Assembly: GCA_047967505.1 (NCBI GenBank)
Contig: CM106539.1
Strand: one strand, 5' to 3'
Source of the DNA: Dipteris shenzhenensis
Taxonomy: Eukaryota > Polypodiophyta > Polypodiopsida > Gleicheniales
DNA: 64,000 nt
A program made the translations under genes and the position numbers. This document shows, one piece after another, positions 45,201 to 55,110 of this stretch. Positions within the stretch are counted from its first letter, which is position 1. Each line of letters begins with the position of its first letter. Below the pieces are notes generated by a model that saw nothing but the letters and a program-made list of their open reading frames with translations, was not told the DNA's origin and made no database searches.

Positions 45201-46222
45201 TGAGCCTTTCTGATTTCCATCACGGAAACCAACGGTCCCTGAGGTATATCTTTTTCACCTCGCAAGACATAAAGCCCATCATTCATCTTGAATTGATATA
45301 CGTGCTTTTTCCAATCAATGGCTGGATTCTTCCTAGAATGCCACGCCATCCCCAGGGCTATATCTGCATGAGCAAGCTTGGTCATTTCAAAATCAAGCTT
45401 CTCAGCATAGTCCTGAATCCGAAGCTCCAATTGGGTAACCCTTTGGTCCCATACTTCAGTTGAACTTCCATCTGCCATCTTGATTGTGTACGCATAGTCA
45501 GATGGACTTGTCTTTAATTTCAGCCTCTTCACGAGCTTGGAGTTAATCACATTGTGAGTTGACGCTGAGTCAAACAACACAATGACATCATGACTGGCCA
45601 CTTGCCCTTTCATTTTGATTAACTTCGTATCATTGAAGGCCGTATACCCCGTTGCTGCGGGCTTAGATAGGATGTTATCAGGTGCACTCGTCACTAACTT
45701 AGCAACAGACACACATAACAAACAAGGTACTAACCTCTGAGAAGGTCCTGCCAGTTGCATCTGCATATGTTCCGCACTGGGACTTTCCTGCATTTCTACG
45801 TCGCATTCAGATATTATCATATTAGCCGTGCGACGGTCTTTATTCAGTGGACAATCCTTCCACTGATGTCGCTGAAGGCAGTCGAAGCACAATCCTTCTT
45901 TCCTAGCTTTCTCCTTTTGTTCAGGGGTCAACGAGGACTTTGACCAAGCCCGGGCTGCCATTGGAGTTATTTTCCTTTTCACCCCAACGGTGGTACTTGT
46001 TTTTACTGGTCCCTCAACCGGCTTCACCTGCTTGGTTTGGCCACTTGGCTGCGAGACACTTGTCTTTGAAACCCATTTCCTCTGAAATCCCCCTTTTCTC
46101 GGGTGCTCATACTGAGTCCCTGCCTGCACAAATCCACCAGATCTGCCTCTGGCATCCTCATAGTTCAGGGCTACTGCTATAGATTCATCTAGTGTAGTCA
46201 CATATTTAGCTCGAACTTCCAT
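42278..46222 (-). CDS. Element B gag tail-pol polyprotein (1314 codons open)
   Basis: One uninterrupted frame. CCHC knuckle at residues 112-124 (CFDCLQRHQWKDC); protease with DSA at 218-220 where DSG/DTG is usual; RT CIDYRALNN 464-472 and catalytic FIDD 563-566; RNase H LETDASG near 709-715; integrase HHCC at 910, 917, 947, 950; core Asp980, Asp1028 and Glu1064 in a D,D35E spacing; chromodomain-like tail at about 1250-1314 (VLVAWHGQPLSEATWESVYQ). Between the first two core acids only 47 residues remain, fewer than expected: the strand after YNSILV runs straight into SAPQVADLF, so about a dozen residues look deleted. The first Met here is internal; the true start is upstream at 46657, past one stop. 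Product would act in a cytoplasmic particle and then the nucleus. Confidence 0.93.
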   Translation of the reverse strand: MEVRAKYVTTLDESIAVALNYEDARGRSGGFVQAGTQYEHPRKGGFQRKWVSKTSVSQPSGQTKQVKPVEGPVKTSTTVGVKRKITPMAARAWSKSSLTPEQKEKARKEGLCFDCLQRHQWKDCPLNKDRRTANMIISECDVEMQESPSAEHMQMQLAGPSQRLVPCLLCVSVAKLVTSAPDNILSKPAATGYTAFNDTKLIKMKGQVASHDVIVLFDSASTHNVINSKLVKRLKLKTSPSDYAYTIKMADGSSTEVWDQRVTQLELRIQDYAEKLDFEMTKLAHADIALGMAWHSRKNPAIDWKKHVYQFKMNDGLYVLRGEKDIPQGPLVSVMEIRKAQVEFLFLCTASVEPMDESSASTDVTQSGEMAKLANLITEEFSECFRDGLPYGLPPERKVQHKIELIPGAEPVNRPPYRMSFAEEAEVRRQLEEYLKLGQIQPSFSPFASPVILKRKKDDTFRLCIDYRALNNITVKHRYPMARIDDLLDALHRAVIFSKIDLKCGYHQIRIRAEDVHKTAFRSRFGHYEFLVMPFGLTNAPATFVMLMNDLLRPYIGKFVVHFIDDILIFSKSVTEHREHLRIVFSTLRKASLYVNKKKTILCMVRLEYLGFIITPQGVEMDSKKVAAILTWPIPQSLTALRSFLGFVQFYRRHIKGYSGIVSPLTDLTSDKVPFIWGQNQQESFNTIKQAVVSGPVLKIVDPQKPLFLETDASGIAVRAVLLQEGRPVAFESKKPSPSQRNWPTHELELYAVIHALKTWRHYLYGSEFYVDVDHDTLKHFCKQPDLRGRQARWAELMQEFNLTIRYRRGKDNKVADALSRIMHNLSFTVLESALMTEIRETQKVDEFVQSLWPKAHVLKPGENEKDHLASRKGQTYARYTIRDGMLVRNGKVVVPGQNDLRQRVIRQCHDSSCAGHPGVEKTYDLVKRDFFWSKMKKHIHEYVTRCFSCQVSKAERVKPPGLLQPLEIPLSKWESISMDFIVGLPATQGGYNSILVTRESVSAPQVADLFIRHIFRLHGLPRSIVSDRDVRFTGHFWTAVFETLRTELGMSSGDHPETDGQTEKVNQTLEDMLRAYVSLRQHTWDKWLQLLEFAYNDRKHSSTGFSPFELNYGYRPANPTIVGVPQKVPSAANFVVQMREMLALARANIRQAMDRAKVYADENRSIRVFEEGEKVFLRIPSHSKSLTSGECAKLSPRYCGPWLILKRIGSVAYKLELPQGCKVHPVFHVSRLKKFLHTGDSLIEGVVLFQEIEDIARRKPTTILDRGTMQIRNRKIPTVLVAWHGQPLSEATWESVYQLRRAFPDFIIEDADA

Positions 46223-46261
46223 TTTGATCTTGTCGTTCAGTCCATAGATATAGTCTTTTAA

Positions 46262-46657
46262 CTAAACCGACATAGGGAGAGGGTCTGTTATTTTCATGAC
46301 ACATTCCCTGAATTTGTCAGTGTACTCTGCCACTGACAAGCTCCTCTGACGAAGATTTCTATAAGCATCCCAAGCTCGGGATTCTTCATCAGGTGGGAGA
46401 AAGTGTTTCTTGAATTCAGCTTTGAACCCTTCCCAGGTGGTTGGAGCAACTTGATCCTTCTGTTGCTTTATCCACCATCTGTCCGCTGCCTCAATAAACA
46501 GGTGTGTGGCCTCGCGGATTTTCTTTAGATCGGATCTAATCTCACAAATGGCGAAGGCTTCTTCCCACTTGTGCAACCAAACCTCGATCACATCAGAGCT
46601 GCGCTCGGTCATCCGACCAGCGTACTTCTCCGGCCTATAATTAGCGATATTAGGCAC
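46262..46657 (-). pseudogene. Element B gag N-terminal part
   Basis: From ATG at 46655-46657: NIANYRPEKYAGRMTERSSD, ATHLFIEAADRWWIKQQKDQ, WEGFKAEFKKHFLPPDEESR and LRQRSLSVAEYTDKFRECVM, the retrotransposon capsid (Retrotrans_gag-like) pattern. A TAG at 46262-46264 separates it from the pol frame by only 13 codons in the same frame. Either a recent mutation or, less likely, a readthrough site. Confidence 0.9.
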
Positions 46658-46713
46658 TTAAGTGCGCTGCTTCTTTTTCGTCGATCTCTAACCACGTATT
46701 CGTCGATCTCTAA

Positions 46714-46725
46714 GCTCTGATACCA
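46714..46725 (-). other. Primer binding site of element B
   Basis: Minus strand TGGTATCAGAGC, two bases after the LTR. Confidence 0.92.
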
Positions 46726-46727
46726 AA

Positions 46728-47209
46728 TGTAACGATCTTCTACTACTCGTCGCTGCTCATGTGATAATTCTCTCCCTTCACTAGTATTTGTCACGGGCGA
46801 TGGCTTTCTTGTTTTTCCTCCCAGCCAACTCTCAGGGACCTGATGCGTGATCTTACATATATCCATCGTTGTTTTTCTTCATCCTTATCCCTGAGACCCA
46901 CAATTCCCTAGATAGTTCCTGGCCACATGTCTTCATTTTAGGCCCCTTCTTAGATGCATCCTTTTTCACCCCTCTCTTGGAGTTCCTTTAAAAACAATTG
47001 CCCCTTGGCAATTTGCACATTTAGATGCACCTAGGCCCTAGCCCTATTAGAGCTACCTAGTCAATGCCATTACGCCCTCACCTAGGACCTTGGCAGTTAC
47101 TTCTCTTGACCATTTAATTACGCACATTAACTATTACAAAAGTTGGTCATTTAAGAGAAAATGCCCACCGATCTATCCGAGGTCATGCTATCTCGGCTAG
47201 AGCATAACA
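46728..47209 (-). repeat. 5' LTR of element B
   Basis: 482 bp, nearly identical to 41784-42265. Confidence 0.95.
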
Positions 47210-47214
47210 AATCC

Positions 47215-48410
47215 ATAAAAGAAAACCAGTAACTGCACTACTACTGTCAGGGGTATTATCCTTGTGTTACAGCCTGCATATGCCTGTACTCAGTGGATAA
47301 ACAAAGAAAGTATAGTTTATCAAAGAGAGGGAAAAAGAAACAGTTTTGTGAAATCTACACAAAAAGGTATAGTCCTTCAAAAGTAGAGTCAGAAACTATA
47401 GTTACAGTAAAAAGGATGGCTGGGAAAGACAAGGGTAAACAAATGCCTAGTTAGGGTGCTCTTGCTGCACCAGAGGTGGACCCACAGATGCCAATGGAGT
47501 TGGAACAAATAGTGAAAGAAATGATGCATTAAATGGAAACCTTCAGGAGGGATCTGAGGTTACAACACCTGTTTGTCCAAGGAGAGGCTTCAAGTACCGC
47601 CTATGATGTGCCTAGGCCACCTGTGCAAGTGGAAGCACAGCCTGAGTCCAGCAGAAAAGAGGGTCCCGTGCTCAGACCAAGAAGAGGAGGCAACAACAGG
47701 AACCATCCAGTACCTCTTCATCCTCTAGATCCAGCTCATAGTCTTCTTCTTATGATACCTCTCCGGAGCCATCGAGAAGAGAGAAGACAGTTAAAAAGAA
47801 AAAGTGTGACAAGCCCAGAGAATTCAAGGAGGGTGGAAAATCCGTGAGATTCATCACCTTCAATGGCAGATATGGGCAAGCAGAGAAAGCTGTTCAATTT
47901 GTCAGACAGTTTGATGTAGCGTTTGGAAGTGAGAACTTCTTGGAATCATCGTTGAGAATGGTTAGCCTACATCTTACAGGGATAGCCAGTGCGTGGTGGG
48001 AAGCCCAGACGCAGGATGGTACTGCACCCAAGCACTGGAAGGGGTTTAAAAAGGCCTTCTGCAAGCAGTTCTTGCCCAAGGAATTCAAAAGCCATGTAAT
48101 GAATGCTTGGGACAGTCTGCACATGGAAGCAGGGGAGTCCGTGGATGACTACAACCAGAGGTTTTGGGACTATTACCTGCAGGTCTTGCCATTTAGGAAA
48201 ATATCCCACAAGACTCAGATGGAGAAGTACAAGGCCGGTCTGACCCCGAAAATTCAGACCCAATTGAATACCCAACGAATAAAGGGTATTCAAAATCTGA
48301 TGCATGTTGCTACAGTGGCTAGTCTAATGTACATGCAAGACCCCTCCACTTTGATGTCACGGCAAGCAGGTATGCCGACAAGAAGGAAGCCTAAATCCTA
48401 CAGGCAAGAA
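47215..48410 (+). pseudogene. Element A leader end and gag
   Basis: Gag starts at ATG 47414 (MAGKDKGKQMPS) with a stop soon after; METFRRDLRLQHLFVQGEAS follows, then a frame change near 47840 into SVRFITFNGRYGQAEKAVQF, GIASAWWEAQTQDGTAPKHW and GFKKAFCKQFLPKEFKSHVM, the capsid pattern of Ty3/gypsy gag. It ends at SYRQER near 48410 where LINE sequence begins; the zinc knuckle expected next is absent. Confidence 0.85.
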
Positions 48411-50951
48411 AGATGGGGGAGCGGTTTCGGCTGGAGAGATCAGTGCGACAGGGCTGCCCGCTCGCACCATACTTGTTCCTTTTCTTCGCTGAGGCGATGG
48501 CACACTACCTCCGAGCCAGGTCGACAGGGATTCGTGGAGTCCGCCTCCCCATCAGGGAGGACTCTGAACTCCTTGACTCAGAGTATGCCGACGACACAAC
48601 TCTTTATGTTCAGGACGATGAGATGACGTTGGAGAGGGTGAGGCTGGCCTTAGAGGTCTTCTGCTCCGCTACTGGTGCGAAAATCAACTGGAATAAGTCA
48701 AGTGGTTTTCTCACCGATCCTGGGGCCTACTCGCAGTGGGGGAGATTTCTCGGCTTCAGATGGATTCCCCGGGGTCAGACTACCAGATACCTTGGCTTTC
48801 AGGTGGGTCTGGACATCTCTCCTGCTCAGCAGTTCCTCCCGGTGCTAGATTCCATTTGACGGAAGCTAGCTTTTTGGAGCACGGCTAAGCTCTCTCTAGC
48901 AAGACGGGCATTGGTGGTCAACCAGGTTCTTTTGGCCACGGCCTGGTATGTGGCCTCCTGCTGGTGTTTTTCGCGGACGTGTGTGGCCCAGTTGAGGCGG
49001 ATGGTCCGGAACTTCCTGTGGTTCGGAGGGGATGGGGTCAGAGATACCAGAGCCAGGGTAGCCTGGCAGACAGTCATCCTCCCGCAGGCGGAGGGAGGCC
49101 TTGGCATTATAGACCCAGATCTCTAGAGTTAGGCCCTCCTGGGCAAGCTTGTTATCCGCAGTTTGACCCCTGGGGGGCAAACGTTTAAATTGTTACTTCA
49201 GCAGGGGATCAGCTCTTGTACCCCGAGGCGAGGCGTAGAGTGGACACCTTCTTTCAGATGGATTTTTACTTCGGCCCCGCTGACCCGACCCCGCTCCCCG
49301 TTCATTCGCAGCCTGCTCACTGTGTGGAGACGTCTTTGACTTGGCCTGCACCAGATTTCGCCGAGCTGTCAGGAGGAGATTGACCGCCAGCCTCTTGTAT
49401 GGAACGGCCAGGTTAGAGATACCTCTGGTCTTCAGTTGGGCGAGAGGTCGCACATTTCCTGGGTTGGTTGGTCGAGGGGGCCCGCTCAATCCCTGAGAGT
49501 GTGGAGGGACGCTTTCAGACACTTAGAGCCAGCAGCCTTAGCAGCAGCAGCAGGTGGTGTCCGAGGTGCTCAGGCGCGACGCACAGAGATAGACGGGGCG
49601 ATCCCTGCCCATTGGCTACTTCCCCCGGGGGCCCAGACCCTCTTGCCCGGAGATGCTCGCTGGCTGGGTCAGTTCACCCCCCTCGGCATCCCCCTAGTTG
49701 TCGCAGGACGCTTGGTAGATACATCGGTCACCTTTTTCTGTGTCCTGGGAGATGGTCGTCTCAGGAGAGAGGGCGCTTTGATTGATCCCCTTCTTCCTTG
49801 GCAGAGGATCCGCGTTGTAGGCCTCATGGGGAAGGCCTGGCAAATCGACCCGCGCATTGAGTAGGATCAGCTTCAGTTTTGGCGTCTCTGGATTTGGGAG
49901 GGGCGGGCCCTCTCAGAACTTGACTGGGACCCAGGAGAGTGGAGATGGCCAGAGGTCGTGACAAGCCAGGGGCCGACCCCTTTCTTCGCTTACAGCGCGA
50001 GGCTTGGCCGGATCATTCTCGGGAGGATGCAGAGCAGACCGCCCACCCAGCGCCCCAGATCGTATGCTGAGGGGATCTCCAGGTTATTTCTTCAGACCTT
50101 CTGGAAGGCCTTGTGGGAGAGATGGCGGCCACGGAAGATCTCTTACTTCCTTTGGCTTCTCGCCCACAAGGGGCTTCCAGTGGGGAGCTGGCTTCGTCAG
50201 ATCGGCCAGGAGGGTCTTTGTCAGTTATGTCACGAGGCTGAGGAGTCACCAAAACATTGCCTGTGGAGTTGTACACGAGCCCAGGAAGTGTGGAGGTGGA
50301 CTTTCGGGATCCTCACTAGAGTTGCGCCGGAGCTTGGCCTAATCACTTGGGGCGCGTTTTGCTGGTGTAGTACTGCACCAGGTCACCACCAGATGTTCGA
50401 GGCAGGACCTCAGGACCCTGTTTTCCTCATCACTCAGGGGACCTGGGGCCCTCTCGAGGGCATTCCACAACATATGGCCGAGGTGGACACAGACTCTCGG
50501 GAGAGGCAGCCTATTTGGGAGATTATTGGCAGCATCACCAGATGGCACATTTGGACCTCGCGCTGCGCCCAGATCCTAGGAGACACCTCCCCGTCGACCG
50601 CCTAGGTCATGGCCGACATTTGGAGCGAGGTCATCCACACACTCAGCGGCCAATGGGACCAGATCCAGGGAGATTCTCGGGCCGGCCGGGAGAAGCGGAG
50701 ATGCTTTCTTCACGACTGGGATGTCTAGGACCTCTTCTTCGAGCACACTTCGCAGGGCATACAGTGGCGTTACTCCCCGCCCCTCTGGTTATTCCCCCAT
50801 ACCCGGTTGATTCCTCCGTGAGAGGTCACTTTTAATTCTGTATAGGGCTACGTCCAATTTGTGACAACAGCCCCCCTTTTTTCAGCCGTCAGGCTGCCCT
50901 TGTATTCTTGTTCTCGAAGTAATAAAATCAGCACTGTTTTTCGCGAAAAAA
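48411..50951 (+). mobile_element. 5'-truncated L1-like LINE inside element A
   Basis: Starts mid-RT: GERFRLERSVRQGCPLAPYL, then SEYADDTTLYVQDDEMTLER with the catalytic YADD near 48585-48597, and GFLTDPGAYSQWGRFLGFRW. The C-terminal part includes ARVAWQTVILPQAEGGLGII, RKISYFLWLLAHKGLPVGSW and the finger CQLCHEAEESPKHCLWSC. From 48413 to 50605 a single frame holds with only stop mutations (for example TGA 48857-48859, TAG 49124-49126). The 3' end shows AATAAA near 50919 and a short A run at 50945-50951. GC content is visibly above that of its surroundings. I find no target duplication. Confidence 0.9.
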
Positions 50952-50957
50952 ATCAGC

Positions 50958-52422
50958 AATTTCTGCGTACATGGTTTTTGTTAGGGACACAATCCTAGAT
51001 ATGTCTGCTGATTTTAATGTACACAATGAAAGCAATTTTCAATTTTTAAATAAATTCAAAGATTGTTTTTCGGAGGCACTACCAGAACAGCTACCCCCAG
51101 AGAGGCCAGAGGAACACATGATAGATCTAGTGCCAGGGAGTGAGCCGCCTAATAGGCCACCATACAGGGTCAGTGCCACCCAGAGGAAGGAGATAATGAA
51201 CCAGGTTCAGGACTTGCTGTCCAAAGGGTTAATACAGCCCAGCTCCTCACCTTTTTGCTCACCTGTACTGTTAGTATAGAAGAAAGATGGTTCGTTCAGG
51301 ATGTGCGTGGATTATCGCGCCCCGAACAAGATGACCATCAAGAACAGGTTCCCCATTCCATGCATTGATGATGTCTTGGACAAATTGGGTGGTGCCACTA
51401 TTTTTAGCAGGATAGATTCGAAAAGTGGTTATCATCAGATAAGGATACAGCCACAGGATGTGTGTAAGACAGCCTTCAGGACTACCTTTGGACTGTATGA
51501 ATATCTAGTGATGCCATTTGGGTTGACAAATGCCCTTGCCACTTTCAATAGGATGATGGATCGAATATTCAGGCCGTATAGACATTTTACAGGTACCTTC
51601 TTTGACGACATCATTGTCTTCTCTACGTCACTGGAGGAACATAAACAACATCTGGCCTTGGTATTCGAAGAGCTGCATAAAAATCAGCTCTTCATCAATG
51701 GAAAGAAGAGTGAATTCTTCTTGGATGAGTTTCATTATCTGGGACACATTATTTCTAGGGAGGGAGTTAGAATGAACCCTGCTAAAATACAGGCCATCAG
51801 AGATTGGCCAGAGCTGCGTTCATTGCACGAGGTACAAAGCTTCTTGGGCTTATGCTCCTACTATCGCAGATTCATACGGCATTTCGCAGCCTTAGCTGCT
51901 CCTCTTCATGATCTGACAAAGAAGAATGCCACTTTTGTTTGGGGAGAGAGCCAGAAAGCTACTTTCAAGCAACTGAAAGAGAAGCTTATGACAGGACCAG
52001 TACTTGTGGTTCCTGATTTATATAAGCCCTTCGTGGTCGAGTGTGATGCATGTGGGGACAGCATTGGAGCAATGCTCCAACAGGATGGGCATGTGGTTGC
52101 ATATGAGAGCAGAGGGCTCCGTGATGCAGAGCTTCATTTGGTGGTCTATGAGAAAGAACTATTAGCTGTGATCCACACTCTCACCAACTGGAAACATTAT
52201 TTGTTGGGAACTGATTTTATTGTGAAGACGGATCACCAGAGCTTACGTTACTTCTTGACAGAGACAAAGTTATCTGAGAAGCACTTCAAGTGGGCAAATT
52301 TGCTGTCCATGTTTCACTTCCAGATTATCTATGTGCCAGGAGTGCAGAATAGGGCAGCAGATGCTCTATCTAGGAGACCCCAAGTGCATAATGTCACTAT
52401 TGCCTATCACCAGGATTTATAG
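50958..52422 (+). pseudogene. Element A reverse transcriptase and RNase H
   Basis: Begins FLNKFKDCFSEALPEQLPPE and PPYRVSATQRKEIMNQVQDL. A stop at 51277-51279 precedes KKDGSFRMCVDYRAPNKMTI. RT motifs: GGATIFSRIDSKSGYHQIRI, GLYEYLVMPFGLTNALATFN and TGTFFDDIIVFSTSLEEH with the catalytic FFDD. The thumb (FLGLCSYYRRFIRHFAALAA) and RNase H (FVVECDACGDSIGAMLQQDG, YEKELLAVIHTLTNWKHYLL, VKTDHQSLRYFLTETKL) follow in the same frame. Only one stop in 480 codons, so RT decayed little. Confidence 0.93.
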
Positions 52423-53608
52423 GACATGCAGTCCCAGTATGCACAAGATCCAGACTTTGGAGTAGTTTATCAGCAAATGCTTGATGGGCAGTCTAGCAGT
52501 CAGTATTCAATGAAAGATGGGTATCTAATGAAGGATGATTGCCTACGCATAACTAGAGGCATGAGATAGAAAATAATGGATGAATGTCATGCACCACCGT
52601 ATGCAGGACATAGGGGTATTGCCTCAACTACCCAAGCTCTGGAAAGATATTTTTATTAGCCAGGAATGCGGAAAGACTTACATCAGTTTGTCACAGAATG
52701 CCTTACTTGCCAGAAAGTCAAATATGACATGCATCAAACACTTGGTCTTTTAATGCCTCTACCCGTGCCAGAAGCACCATGGGAGAGTATAGCAATGGAG
52801 TTCATTGCCAAGGTCAAGAACTGGAAATGATGGGATATGGACTATCATTGACCGCTTCAGTAAGCAGGCTCATTTCATTCTAGTCAGGAAGATGATAAAG
52901 GTAGACCACATGGCAAAGGTGTTTATTGCTCATATATTCAAGCACCATGGTATGCCTAAGTCCATTGTGAGTGACCGTGACCCAAGAATGACCAGTCTAT
53001 TCTGGAGGGCCTTGTTTGACAATTTGGGGACGAAGTTGAATTTCTTTTCTTCATTTCATCCTCAGACAGACGGTCAGAGCGAGATAGCAAATTCCACAGT
53101 ATTGGATTTGCTAAAATGTTATGTGGCTGAGCAGAAAACTGAGTGGGAAAGGTATCTCCCACTAGTGGAGTTTGCATACAACAATACGATACATAGCTCC
53201 ACAGGAAAAGCTCCTTTTGAGGTTATATACGGAAAGGTCATTGTACCGCCAATCCTTCGAACAAAGGATGAGATTTTTGCAGCTGATGAATATGTCAGAG
53301 ATCTTGAGACAGCGTTCAGCCAGGTGCGGACAGCAATAGAAAGATCTCAGCTGAAGCAAAAGCAAGCTGCAAATAAACACAGAAGGCAATTGGACCTCAA
53401 AATTGGAGAGTGGGTACTTCTGAAATTTGAAAAGACAAGACTCCGCAAGCTGAAGGGTAAGGAAAAGATTTATGTTAAACTATCTCCGAGGTACTATGGA
53501 CCATTCAAAGTCATAGAGGAGATAAATCCAGTATCCTTCAGATTGGATTTGCCAGGTCATTGGACTATTCACAATGCATTCCATATGAGTCTTCTGAAGA
53601 AATACTAG
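52423..53608 (+). pseudogene. Element A integrase
   Basis: Finger: H-C-H then ECLTCQKVKYDMHQ near 52700. Core: [16 protein letters not shown], where the first catalytic position is Glu (MEF) instead of Asp, a frameshift near 52815, then [20 protein letters not shown] (second Asp) and [20 protein letters not shown] (Glu). [20 protein letters not shown] and [11 protein letters not shown] form the C-terminal domain. Stops at 52421-52423, 52567-52569 and 52655-52660 are visible. Confidence 0.9.
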
Positions 53609-53863
53609 GGACTAGAAGCAACAGAACCAGTTCTAGAGGATCTGCCAGAGGTGGAAGTGTTAGAGGAGGTTCTCCAACTAGAATAGATTGTGTATCATAG
53701 TGTACATAAGGGCCGCCAGGGCAAACAGATGTACAGATACCTTGTAAAATTCAAAAATTATTCGGCATTGCCTGCCAAGTGGATGGATGAAGACATGTTG
53801 TCTGATCATCCAGAGATTTTGGGCATCTACAAGCAGGCTTTTCAATTGAGGTCAACTGATTAG
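53609..53863 (+). pseudogene. Element A chromodomain tail
   Basis: After two stops the same frame reads MYRYLVKFKNYSALPAKWMD and EDMLSDHPEILGIYKQAF, the YLVKWKGY...W-type pattern of chromodomains at chromovirus integrase C-termini, which target insertion to particular chromatin. Confidence 0.85.
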
Positions 53864-53875
53864 AAGCCGAGGAGA

Positions 53876-55105
53876 TGTCACCAACTTGTAATCAAATCAT
53901 TGATTAATAAAGTTTGACCAAGTTTGACTTTAGTCAATGCATGAAATGTATGGTCAAAGTGGGCTGATTCCAAACAAGGATTTAACTTGGGAATCCGAGA
54001 GTCCAGTGGGTTGTTTAATTATGGATTTAATTAATCAACTGGAAGAGAAACATATGGACAGGGTCAAAGTACTGGCCTAGTCAAGCAGGACTTGGAGGAT
54101 TCCGAGTCAAGAGGAACCGAAACCCCTGTGGACTAAGTCCAAAGAACCGGAAGAATGGGACTACCGGCCCAGGGGACTGACAATGGTCATGCCTGAAACG
54201 CGGAAGAACATTGGACTACCGGCCCACAGGATTGACATTGGTCATGCTTGAAACGCGGTAGAAGATGGGAACCAGCCCAAGGGTTGTACTTCGGTCAACC
54301 AGGAATCCGGCGTTGACTTCGGTGAAAGGACATTGATCATGAGGATTCAGATCAATGAGGGTTGGATTGACCCAGCAGTATATGTTTTATGTTGTGTGTA
54401 CACACATGTGGTCAGTGGGGACGCCCACACGTGACTAGGATTAGTCAAACAAAAGAATTGTTTTATTTGCATGCAAATGAATGGCTAACATTTAACGGGT
54501 GCCATGATTGGTGCTAGCTTAAATGTGCAGGTACCAGGTAGGGTTGGATTACCCTCTTGTACATGAAAGCTGCCGGCAATATTTAGGTGCCAAGCGACGG
54601 CGCCTAGCTAAGGGCCGCGCATCCCTAGGGTCGAGACTAGTTAGAGACGGCTTTAATTTTAAAAGCCTAGCTAGCCTTTAAGGATAGACTTTGACTAAAG
54701 TTGAGCAATAGAGAATTGCCATGTAATATCATTCTAATTGTAATGTCTATTGTGACTTATCCTCACATAGAGAAATCTACTTGTGCATTATGGATGATCT
54801 AGCTCTCCCACAGGCTACTTTGTAACTGAACTGAGTTTTCGAGTGGAATAAAAACCTTCGGGGGGGTCCAGCCAGCGCGTTGCTTTGGGCCTCAGTCGGG
54901 TGTTGAGAGAGGGAGAGAAAAATCTACATTTCAACGGTACTTTCAATTCAGCAGACTGTTTCTCTAGCATGCAACTATGGATGCTTGTGCTTACAATGAT
55001 GTTGCAGAGATTTCACAGGTGCAGGTATAATGGGGGCAATGATGGTGGTAGATTAGAAGATTAGAAAGCAGCAATACAGGGGAAAGTCCCGTCCCTCGTC
55101 TTACA
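53876..55105 (+). repeat. 3' LTR of element A (1230 bp)
   Basis: Starts TGTCACCAACTTG and ends CGTCTTACA, followed by the target duplication agtgc. Carries two copies of the 55-bp unit (about 54174-54285). AATAAA near 54847. Confidence 0.94.
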
Positions 55106-55110
55106 AGTGC

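Larger units (their letters stand above)
41784..47209 (-). mobile_element. Chromovirus element B, near-intact, 5426 bp, TSD aatcc
   Basis: Two 482-bp LTRs differ at about three sites by eye (near 41849/46793, 42033/46977 and 42208/47152), about 0.6%, so this is the youngest insertion in the window. Target duplication aatcc at 41779-41783 and 47210-47214. Primer site at 46714-46725 and polypurine tract GAAGAGGGAAGGAA beside the 3' LTR. Gag and pol share one frame broken by a single stop at 46262-46264. Confidence 0.96.
39279..55105 (+). mobile_element. Chromovirus (Ty3/gypsy) element A, composite 15.8 kb, TSD agtgc
   Basis: LTRs at 39279-40268 and 53876-55105, primer site at 40270, gag, RT, RNase H, integrase and chromodomain in order on the plus strand. 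The target duplication agtgc is at 39274-39278 and 55106-55110. Removing element B (with one TSD copy) and the LINE leaves about 7.9 kb. Gag C-terminus and protease are missing. Stops and a frameshift in pol show it is dead. Confidence 0.95.

Noticed and set aside
48896-50548. Minus-strand frames of 60-110 codons over the internal LINE
   Set aside because: High GC lengthens chance frames; the plus strand has RT and zinc-finger motifs.
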